Assembly: GCA_029260985.1 (NCBI GenBank)
Contig: JAJDCE010000134.1
Coordinates: 1-9,750 of the forward strand
Direction of reading: 5' to 3'
Source: Patescibacteria group bacterium
Lineage (GTDB): Bacteria; Patescibacteriota; Gracilibacteria; UM-FILTER-43-11
Length of the DNA: 9,750 bases
Positions 1 through 5,241 of this stretch are shown here, piece after piece (the first letter of the stretch is position 1; each line of letters begins with the position of its first letter). The position numbers and the translations under genes were made by a program. The notes under the pieces were generated by a model. It saw nothing but the letters and a program-made list of their open reading frames with translations, did no database searches and was not told where the DNA came from.

Positions 1-47
1 GTTAGTGTCGTTTATTGCATTCGTCCGTCGGTGGTATTTAAAAACCC

Positions 48-83
48 ATCCTGATAAATCCACTAAATCCTGAAAATCCCGGT
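48..83. repeat. Degenerate 9-bp tandem repeat, four units
   Basis: Four consecutive 9-mers keep phase: ATCCTGATA, AATCCACTA, AATCCTGAA and AATCCCGGT, sharing an AATCC core. They lie in the non-coding stretch at 1-133, downstream of the dsbA-like gene's terminator. The rest of that stretch holds a G-rich run (91-108) and no convincing gene. The unit sequence is seen directly. A role in recombination, binding or mRNA stability is not inferable. Confidence 0.5.
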
Positions 84-133
84 TCAGACAAGGGGGTAGC
101 GGGGGGTGTTCCGGTATATTGATTATTATACGA

Positions 134-181
134 ACAAAAAAACCCGTCCTTCGAAGCTTTACGCGAAGAGGGAACGGGTTT
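134..181 (-). terminator. Intrinsic terminator of the dsbA-like gene
   Basis: Positions 140-147 (AAACCCGT) pair with 174-181 (ACGGGTTT), an 8-bp outer stem. Inside it CTTCG (149-153) can pair with CGAAG (164-168), giving a two-tier hairpin. Read on the minus strand the stem ends in GGG followed by a run of about ten T (complement of 136-142 plus the stem end). On the plus strand the T-run is only three long, so it should act mainly on minus-strand transcription. It begins 16 bp after the stop of the dsbA-like gene. Confidence 0.85.
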
Positions 182-196
182 GATTGAAAATTATTT

Positions 197-934
197 CTAT
201 TTAGCCAGCTCCTCATCGATCATCGTCTTGAAGACTGAGAATGGCTGAGCGCCGGATATCTTCCGACCGTTTATAAAGAAGGCTGGGGTACCGGAAACAC
301 CGTGAGATTGACCCGCTTTGAAATCTTTGTCTACCTCATCAGCGTATTTATCGCTGTCTAAACAAGTGTCGAACTGAGATGTTTTAAGTCCAAGTTCATT
401 TGCCCATTTTTTGAAGTTCTCCTTGCCGAATGAACCTTGATTATCGTAAAGCTTATCGTGGTAGGCGTAGTATTCCTTGTCACCACCTTGCTCTCTGGCG
501 CATTCAGCCGCAATAGCCGCTGGTTTTGCGTTTGGGTGAAAACTCAGAGGGAAATCACGATACACTAGCTTCACCTTACCCTTGTCAATGTACTCAGAAA
601 TAAGTTCAGGCAATGTGTTCTGATAGAAGCGAGCACAGAAAGGGCATTCAAAATCAGAGAATTCTACGATAGTCACAGGAGCGTTTTTATCTCCTTTAAC
701 TGCGTCATCGTCTTCACTTACGTCGACTGGGCCGCTTGGCGCTTCTACACCTGCCTGGGCCGCTCGTTGCTTTTCGATGTACTTTTCAATTCCCTCTTCA
801 ACTCTTGCCATGAACTCAGTGTCATCCAAGCTTGCCTCTCCTGCTTTTGAGAGCGAAATGCCAGCTACAAGGATTGATGCGATGGACAAAACCAAGGCAA
901 AAACCGTTATTCTGGAATGGGCTTTATTAAACAT
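197..934 (-). CDS. DsbA-like thiol:disulfide oxidoreductase, membrane-anchored
   Basis: A 245-residue extracytoplasmic thioredoxin-fold protein of the DsbA/Thioredoxin_4 type, expected to oxidise or isomerise cysteines in exported proteins. From the ATG: a hydrophobic signal anchor at about residues 9-28, a charged, acidic linker to about residue 83, then the DsbA domain. The redox motif CPFC is at 97-100 after FSDFE. The cis-proline loop GTP is at 215-217. A second cysteine pair (145 and 191) sits in the helical insertion and may form a structural disulfide. The reading frame also has a TTG six codons upstream (952). I prefer the ATG at 934 because the best promoter (967-995) would place the transcript start near 960, leaving only about 8 nt before the TTG. 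Neither start has a Shine-Dalgarno motif. It is on the same strand as the upstream adenosyltransferase gene but has its own promoter-like sequence and a terminator. No electron partner such as DsbB or VKOR is in the window. The family is confident; oxidase versus isomerase is not resolved. Confidence 0.93.
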   Translation of the reverse strand: MFNKAHSRITVFALVLSIASILVAGISLSKAGEASLDDTEFMARVEEGIEKYIEKQRAAQAGVEAPSGPVDVSEDDDAVKGDKNAPVTIVEFSDFECPFCARFYQNTLPELISEYIDKGKVKLVYRDFPLSFHPNAKPAAIAAECAREQGGDKEYYAYHDKLYDNQGSFGKENFKKWANELGLKTSQFDTCLDSDKYADEVDKDFKAGQSHGVSGTPAFFINGRKISGAQPFSVFKTMIDEELAK

Positions 935-966
935 GGGTGGTTTAGTTAACAAATAATTGCTTGATT

Positions 967-995
967 ATTTTACTGACTCCATTTTAAAAAGGCAA
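967..995 (-). promoter_or_regulatory. Candidate sigma70-type promoter of the dsbA-like gene
   Basis: On the minus strand TTGCCT (995-990, 4/6 to TTGACA) is followed after exactly 17 bp by TAAAAT (972-967, 5/6 to TATAAT). The predicted transcript start is near 960, giving a leader of about 26 nt to the ATG at 934. The same -10 hexamer and spacing occur upstream of the membrane-protein gene at 7374. The -35 overlaps the descending arm of the hairpin at 991-1010. Confidence 0.45.
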
Positions 996-1010
996 ACGGT
1001 TTATGTTGCC
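986..1010 (-). terminator. Possible weak terminator of the adenosyltransferase gene
   Basis: On the minus strand GGCAA (1010-1006) can pair with TTGCC (995-991) across a short A-rich loop, and the stem is followed at once by TTTTT (990-986). This is the arrangement of a small intrinsic terminator for the gene ending at 1096. The stem has only 5 bp plus one pair beyond a bulge, so it is weak. The first arm is also part of the competing palindrome at 1004-1019, so two exclusive folds are possible. Confidence 0.35.
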
Positions 1011-1019
1011 TAGGCAACA
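1004..1019. promoter_or_regulatory. Perfect 16-bp palindrome, possible operator
   Basis: TGTTGCCTAGGCAACA is identical to its reverse complement. Its centre (1011.5) lies about 51 bp upstream of the predicted dsbA-like transcript start and directly upstream of its -35, a usual place for a dimeric regulator. The core TTGCC-GGCAA resembles half-sites bound by MarR-family regulators such as E. coli MarR; this is family knowledge and only suggestive. It can equally be read as an RNA hairpin with a CTAG loop in a transcript from the adenosyltransferase gene. Confidence 0.4.
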
Positions 1020-1031
1020 GTATGTTATTTT

Positions 1032-1094
1032 GCATTTCTGATTTCTGATTTCGCATTTTATTTTGCATTTATCATTTATATATTCAAATGCCAA
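1032..1094. repeat. Degenerate 7-bp-period repeat array
   Basis: Units GCATTTC, TGATTTC, TGATTTC, GCATTTT, ATTTTGC, ATTTATC, ATTTATA follow one another from 1032 in 7-bp phase, then ATGCCAA-like units of the opposite (A-rich) sense start near 1081. The array runs to the stop codon of the adenosyltransferase gene at 1096-1098, and unit-like sequence (ATCAATA, ATCAATG) continues into its last codons. Its units match those of the array at 8986-9097. Confidence 0.65.
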
Positions 1095-1095
1095 A

Positions 1096-1620
1096 TCAAT
1101 AATCAATGCCTTTAATTGCCTTCTTCACCTTTTTATAATAGTGTTTGACCTCCTGTATTTCTGAAACTAGGTCAGCCTTTTCGATAAGCCAAGGTGGGGC
1201 ATTTCTGCCTGTGAGGAGCAAGTGAGTTTCTTTAGGACAGCTGTCGACCAACCTTCTAACCTCATTCTCTTTTACTAAACCTGAATTCATACAATTGATG
1301 ATTTCATCACATATAATGAGGTCATGGTTTTCAAATAATAAATCGTGTGCTTTGGTCATTGCTTTTTTCCCTTCTTCGAAATCCCCTGGCTCATTTTTAA
1401 ATCGGAACGTTTGCTTTTTTTCATCAAAACGCTGTTGTCCAAATCGGTGAACACTAATTGGGGTTTTTAACAAATCGAAAATAGCCTGCTCGCCATAATG
1501 GCTTCCCCCCTTGTCAAAAAAGACTATGGATACCTTTTTGCCCCAGCCTAAGCCACGAATCGCAGTGCCAATTGCTGAAGTTGTCTTTCCTTTGCCGTTT
1601 CCGGTTATTATTAATATCAT
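1096..1620 (-). CDS. cobO: Corrinoid adenosyltransferase, CobA/CobO/BtuR family
   Basis: A 174-residue cytoplasmic enzyme that transfers the 5'-deoxyadenosyl group of ATP to reduced cobalt in a corrinoid, yielding adenosylcobalamin or its precursor. The P-loop GNGKGKTT is at residues 7-14. The Walker-B-like CDEI, in LIICDEIINCMNSGL, has its acidic pair at 105-106. The family signature LTGRNAPPWLIEKADLVSEI begins at 136, and the protein ends in the usual K-KAIKGIDY-type tail. Length is typical for the family. The ATG at 1620 puts the P-loop at the normal distance from the N-terminus. The frame stays open to 1782, but the extra 54 residues do not resemble the family and would be read through NrdR-like boxes and promoter sequence. 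The start has at most a weak GGGA upstream. It is divergent from nrdJ, whose product needs this cofactor. No corrin-ring biosynthesis gene is visible, so the natural reading is salvage of an imported corrinoid. The family call is firm; the exact corrinoid substrate is not known. Confidence 0.95.
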   Translation of the reverse strand: MILIITGNGKGKTTSAIGTAIRGLGWGKKVSIVFFDKGGSHYGEQAIFDLLKTPISVHRFGQQRFDEKKQTFRFKNEPGDFEEGKKAMTKAHDLLFENHDLIICDEIINCMNSGLVKENEVRRLVDSCPKETHLLLTGRNAPPWLIEKADLVSEIQEVKHYYKKVKKAIKGIDY

Positions 1621-1626
1621 AATCAA

Positions 1627-1642
1627 TCCCAATATATAGTAG
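1627..1642. promoter_or_regulatory. NrdR-box-like operator 1 (cobO-proximal)
   Basis: The 16-mer TCCCAATATATAGTAG matches the NrdR-box consensus as I recall it (acaCwAtATaTwGtgt) at 12 of 16 positions, including the most conserved inner ones (C4, A6, A8-T9, T11, G13). It ends 7 bp before the adenosyltransferase start codon and covers that gene's possible -10. NrdR is an ATP/dATP-sensing repressor of ribonucleotide reductase genes; its own gene is not in this window. Confidence 0.6.
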
Positions 1643-1664
1643 GTATAACATAATCTTGATACAA
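1636..1664 (-). promoter_or_regulatory. Weak candidate promoter of cobO, embedded in the NrdR-like boxes
   Basis: On the minus strand TTGTAT (1664-1659) and TACTAT (1641-1636) are 17 bp apart. The hexamers match consensus at only 3/6 and 4/6. The -35 lies inside box 2 and the -10 inside box 1, the geometry expected if NrdR competes with RNA polymerase. It predicts a leader of only about 9 nt. TATATT at 1636-1631 is an alternative -10. Confidence 0.25.
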
Positions 1665-1674
1665 TATATGGGGT
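1659..1674. promoter_or_regulatory. NrdR-box-like operator 2 (nrdJ-proximal)
   Basis: The 16-mer ATACAATATATGGGGT matches the recalled NrdR consensus at 13 of 16 positions, including all the most conserved inner ones. It starts exactly 32 bp after box 1, leaving a 16-bp gap. That is the roughly three-helical-turn spacing known for paired NrdR boxes. It lies 19 bp upstream of the candidate nrdJ -35 at 1693. Confidence 0.65.
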
Positions 1675-1692
1675 ATCGTCAAGAAAATTATT

Positions 1693-1721
1693 TTGACATC
1701 CATATGGGATTGGATTAGCAT
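1693..1721 (+). promoter_or_regulatory. Candidate nrdJ promoter
   Basis: A perfect TTGACA (1693-1698) is followed after 17 bp by TAGCAT (1716-1721, 4/6 to TATAAT). The predicted start near 1728 gives an unusually long leader of about 160 nt, with a hairpin at 1753-1773 and a short open frame at 1812-1874. Another -10-like TATGAT at 1811-1816 has no acceptable -35. This is the best plus-strand promoter I can find in the 1621-1886 gap. Confidence 0.45.
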
Positions 1722-1752
1722 GTGGACGCATTTGAAAAACAAAAAAATTCTT

Positions 1753-1773
1753 GAGGAAACCCCTCCTTTCCTC
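1753..1773 (+). other. Hairpin in the predicted nrdJ leader
   Basis: GAGGAAA (1753-1759) and TTTCCTC (1767-1773) form a perfect 7-bp stem closing a pyrimidine loop, CCCCTCC. No T-run follows, so it is not an intrinsic terminator. It could stabilise the transcript or belong to a larger leader structure. I see no cobalamin-riboswitch landmarks around it. Confidence 0.35.
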
Positions 1774-1811
1774 CCCCTCCAAACCTAAAAAATTGAACGT
1801 TACCCATTTTT

Positions 1812-1874
1812 ATGATGTGGTGTTCTTATGAGCCCCTTAATGGCGTTTTTCGCCCCCCTTACTTAATTTTTTAA
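1812..1874 (+). other. Short open frame in the nrdJ leader (20 codons)
   Basis: An ATG-ATG start at 1812 opens a 20-codon frame ending in TAA at 1872-1874, 12 nt before the nrdJ start. The peptide would begin MMWCSYEP and end in PPYLIF. It has no ribosome-binding motif and may be chance. A leader peptide coupling translation to nrdJ is only a possibility. Confidence 0.12.
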
Positions 1875-1886
1875 CGACAAAAATAA

Positions 1887-4800
1887 ATGACGAATAAAGG
1901 TCTAAAAATCGAACGTCTTTTTACTAAAAAAGGAATCAATCCACTCGATACCATCAATTATGAAAAGCGAAGTTGTAAAATCACCAAGACTGATGGCTCT
2001 GTGGTTTTTGAAATGAATGACTTTGAAATTCCTAAAAACTGGTCCCAAAATGCCGGTGATATTATGATTTCTAAGTACGCTCGTAAGGCGGGTGTTCCCC
2101 AAACTGACAAAGATGGTTCGGTTTTAAAAGACAATGAAGGAAAGCCAGTATTAGGGCCCGAAAAAAGCGCACGGCAAGTTGTAAGCCGGCTCAGCAAATG
2201 CTGGAGAGAGTGGGGTGAGCAATATGGTTATTTTGAAGACAGCGACTCCGCTGATGCCTATGAAGATGAGATGAATCACATGCTCATTCACCAAATGGCG
2301 GCGCCTAACTCGCCCCAATGGTTCAATACGGGCCTAAAAACAGTTTATGGAATCAATGGCCCTGCCCAAGGACACTTTTATGCCGACCCGGAAACTGGAA
2401 CTGTTAAAAAGTCTGAAGACGCTTATACCCACCCTCAGCCTCACGCCTGTTTTATTCAGTCGGTTGAAGATGATATGGTGAATGAAGGTGGCATTATGGA
2501 TCTTTGGGTTCGTGAAGCACGCCTTTTTAAATACGGTTCTGGCACAGGCACCAATTTTTCAAAAATCCGAGGCCGTGGTGAAGCCCTGTCCGGAGGTGGT
2601 GAATCTTCTGGTCTTATGTCCTTCCTTAAAATAGGTGATCGGGCAGCCGGCGCTATTAAATCGGGTGGAACAACTCGCCGCGCTGCCAAAATGGTCTGCC
2701 TTGATATCGATCATCCTGAAATCGAAGATTTCATCGACTGGAAAGTGGAAGAAGAGAAAAAAGTTGCCGCCCTTATCGCTGCCGGTTATGACAGTGATTT
2801 TAATGGAGATGCCTACGCCACTGTCTCAGGCCAAAATTCAAATAATTCGGTTCGTCTTAGCAATGAATTTTTAAAAGCTTCGGACAATGATGCTGACTTT
2901 AGCCTTATCGGACGAAAGAACGGTAAGCAGTTTAAATCCCTGAAGGCCCGGGATCTCTGGAAGAAACTCGGTTTTGCTGCCTGGGCATGTGCAGACCCCG
3001 GTGTTCAATTCGACTCTACTATCAACGAGTGGCACACTTGCCCAAAAGACGGTCGAATCAATGCTTCTAATCCATGCAGTGAGTATATGTTTCTAGACAA
3101 TACAGCCTGCAATCTCGCCTCATTAAATCTATTAAAATTCTTTGACACTACTAATGGAAAAATTGAGGTTAAAACCATGCGTCACGCAATCCGCCTCTGG
3201 ATCATGACCCTTGAAATCAGTGTACTGATGGCTCAGTTCCCAAGTTACGAAATTGCTGAACGAAGCTATCAATACCGAACGCTTGGTCTTGGCTATGCCA
3301 ATATTGGTACGGTTTTAATGCGCCTTGGTCTTCCTTACGATAGCGATGAAGCCCGAGCGATTTCCGGTGCGGTTACTGCTATTCTCACTGGTGCTTCCTA
3401 CGAAACATCCGCTGAATTGGCAAAACACCTTGGTACTTTTGATCGCTATGAGTCCAACCAGCAGGACATGCTTCGTGTGATCCGAAATCACCGACGAGCC
3501 GCTTACAACCTTAATGACTATGAAAAAATTGAAATTAATCCTGTCGGTATCGATCAGGAGATTTGCCCTTCTTATTTATTAGAAGCCTCTCACGATGCCT
3601 GGAACCGGGCTCTTTCCATGGGTGAACTCTATGGCTACCGCAATGCTCAGGTTTCTGTGATTGCTCCAACGGGCACTATTGGCCTTTTGATGGACTGTGA
3701 TACCACTGGTGTCGAGCCTGACTTTGCACTCGTTAAATTCAAAAAACTAGCTGGTGGCGGTTACATGAAAATCGTCAATCAGTCTGTTCCACCTGCTTTA
3801 AAAACTCTTGGATACTCTACCGAAGAAGCAGCGGTTATTTTAAATTTTATTATTGGCAAGGCTTCTCTTGTGGAGGCTCCTCATATCAACTTTAAAACCT
3901 TAAAAGAAAAGGGTTTAACGGAGTCAGAGCTTGAGAAGATTGAAAAATCACTCCCCACAGTCTTTGGTATCAATATGGCCTTCAGCAAACATGCTTTAGG
4001 CGAAGAGATACTTGATCGTCTTAATATTGACCCGGATGTTTATAATGATAGTCATTTTGATTTCCTTAAAGCCATTGGCTTTTCTGACAAGCAGATTGAA
4101 GCGGCCAACGAATATGTTTGCGGTGCGATGACCATCGAAGGTGCTCCTCATGTCAAAGATGAGCATTTACCAGTATTCGATTGTGCGAATCGTTGTGGCT
4201 CTAAAGGAAAACGTTTCATTTATTATATGGGCCATATCAAAATGCTGGCAGCTGTTCAGCCTTTTATCTCTGGCGCGATCTCAAAAACCATCAATATGCC
4301 CAATGAGGCTACCGAAGACGATGTACTAGAGGCCTATCATAAAAGCTGGACCTTGGGCCTTAAAGCCAATGCGATTTATCGTGATGGCTGCAAACTCTCA
4401 CAGCCCCTCAACACCTCTTCTAAAAAGGAGAAAAAAGACGATACCAAGGTGGAAATTAAAGAAGTTGAAATCACCAAACGGGCTCTTCGCCGTAAGCTCA
4501 GCGAAGAACGGCAGTCTATTACTCATAAGTTTGCTATTGCGGGCCACGAGGGCTACTTTACGGTTGGCTTATACGACGATGGCGCTCCAGGTGAACTCTT
4601 TGTGAAGATGAGCAAGGAAGGTTCTACCCTTTCCGGGATTATGGATGCTTTAGCGCTTTCAATTTCTCTTAATCTTCAATACGGTGTACCGCTTGAAGTC
4701 CTAATCACTAAATTCACTCATACTCGTTTTGAGCCTTCCGGAATGACCAGTAATAAAGAAATCCCGATTGTAAAATCGATTATGGATTATTTGGGCCGAT

Positions 4801-5183
4801 GGCTAGCGGTTAAATTCCTCGACAAAGATAATGCGAAAAAATATCACAATGGCATGCTGATCGATAAAGCTTACGCCGAAGGGACTATGTCTGCCAAAGG
4901 TGCCATTCCTGCAATCCGAAGCCAAATCATTGCCAATGAGCCTGAAGTTAAGACCACTTCCAGCGATGTGGAATTTAAGCTGATCGAGGCATTGGAAAAA
5001 ACGAAAGTAAAGGAAAAGAAGGTTAAAGTAGCGGTTGGTGCAATCACCTCTCAAGCCCATGGCACTCCTCAAGCCTTCCAAAGTGACGATGCCCCCATGT
5101 GCCACAATTGTGGTTCTAATATGATCCGAAATGGCACTTGTTACAAATGTTTAGATTGTGGTGAGACCTCTGGTTGTAGCTAA
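1887..5183 (+). CDS. nrdJ: Adenosylcobalamin-dependent (class II) ribonucleotide reductase
   Basis: A 1098-residue cytoplasmic enzyme that reduces ribonucleotides to deoxyribonucleotides with a thiyl radical generated from adenosylcobalamin, so it needs neither an oxygen-dependent radical subunit nor a glycyl-radical activase. The N-terminus (KIERLFTKKGINPLD) is typical of long NrdJ proteins. The first active-site cysteine is C188 in PHACFIQS. The finger loop NPCSE gives N395, the radical-bearing C397 and E399, and the second redox cysteine C408 follows 11 residues later, the same spacing as C408/C419 in the Lactobacillus enzyme. The phosphate-binding loop PTGTIG is at 594-599. A TSCPD-type C-terminal domain covers about 865-985. 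The tail carries CX2C (1072, 1075), CX2C (1085, 1088) and C1091/C1097, fitting a zinc ribbon plus a shuttle cysteine pair. There is no obvious ATP-cone and no intein. An in-frame TAA directly before the ATG fixes the start; no Shine-Dalgarno is present. It is divergent from the cofactor-making cobO and is probably co-transcribed with the gene 58 bp downstream. Confidence 0.97.
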   Translation: MTNKGLKIERLFTKKGINPLDTINYEKRSCKITKTDGSVVFEMNDFEIPKNWSQNAGDIMISKYARKAGVPQTDKDGSVLKDNEGKPVLGPEKSARQVVSRLSKCWREWGEQYGYFEDSDSADAYEDEMNHMLIHQMAAPNSPQWFNTGLKTVYGINGPAQGHFYADPETGTVKKSEDAYTHPQPHACFIQSVEDDMVNEGGIMDLWVREARLFKYGSGTGTNFSKIRGRGEALSGGGESSGLMSFLKIGDRAAGAIKSGGTTRRAAKMVCLDIDHPEIEDFIDWKVEEEKKVAALIAAGYDSDFNGDAYATVSGQNSNNSVRLSNEFLKASDNDADFSLIGRKNGKQFKSLKARDLWKKLGFAAWACADPGVQFDSTINEWHTCPKDGRINASNPCSEYMFLDNTACNLASLNLLKFFDTTNGKIEVKTMRHAIRLWIMTLEISVLMAQFPSYEIAERSYQYRTLGLGYANIGTVLMRLGLPYDSDEARAISGAVTAILTGASYETSAELAKHLGTFDRYESNQQDMLRVIRNHRRAAYNLNDYEKIEINPVGIDQEICPSYLLEASHDAWNRALSMGELYGYRNAQVSVIAPTGTIGLLMDCDTTGVEPDFALVKFKKLAGGGYMKIVNQSVPPALKTLGYSTEEAAVILNFIIGKASLVEAPHINFKTLKEKGLTESELEKIEKSLPTVFGINMAFSKHALGEEILDRLNIDPDVYNDSHFDFLKAIGFSDKQIEAANEYVCGAMTIEGAPHVKDEHLPVFDCANRCGSKGKRFIYYMGHIKMLAAVQPFISGAISKTINMPNEATEDDVLEAYHKSWTLGLKANAIYRDGCKLSQPLNTSSKKEKKDDTKVEIKEVEITKRALRRKLSEERQSITHKFAIAGHEGYFTVGLYDDGAPGELFVKMSKEGSTLSGIMDALALSISLNLQYGVPLEVLITKFTHTRFEPSGMTSNKEIPIVKSIMDYLGRWLAVKFLDKDNAKKYHNGMLIDKAYAEGTMSAKGAIPAIRSQIIANEPEVKTTSSDVEFKLIEALEKTKVKEKKVKVAVGAITSQAHGTPQAFQSDDAPMCHNCGSNMIRNGTCYKCLDCGETSGCS

Positions 5184-5241
5184 AAAATAGAAAAACTCAA
5201 AATAAAACAAAAATCACTTTTTATCCTTAAATCAAACGACA

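Noticed and set aside
1..73. Open plus-strand frame entering from the left edge, ending in TGA at 71-73
   Set aside because: Only 23 codons are visible, the last ones overlap the 9-bp repeat, and nothing in them is recognisable. A partial gene cannot be excluded but is not supported.
935..952. TTG start six codons upstream of the dsbA-like ATG
   Set aside because: It would lie about 8 nt from the predicted transcript start, adds no recognisable sequence and has no ribosome-binding motif; the ATG at 934 is simpler.
1621..1782. N-terminal extension of the adenosyltransferase to an upstream ATG at 1782
   Set aside because: The extra 54 residues do not resemble the family, the P-loop would be misplaced, and the region carries the NrdR-like boxes and the nrdJ promoter.
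1842..1854. GGCG/CGCC hairpin as a terminator before nrdJ
   Set aside because: The stem has only 4 bp, the T-run is in the loop, and no T-run follows the stem.
1728..1886. Cobalamin riboswitch in the nrdJ leader
   Set aside because: An adenosylcobalamin riboswitch would make biological sense, but I see no B12-box-like core or the usual conserved junction; the leader is also shorter than the usual aptamer plus expression platform.
1887..5183. Intein or frameshift in nrdJ
   Set aside because: RNR genes often carry inteins, but the frame is continuous, the active-site and phosphate-loop motifs are uninterrupted, and no splicing-motif block is visible.
5184..5241. Terminator between nrdJ and the downstream gene
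   Set aside because: The gap is A-rich with only a trivial AAAAA/TTTTT pairing and no GC stem.
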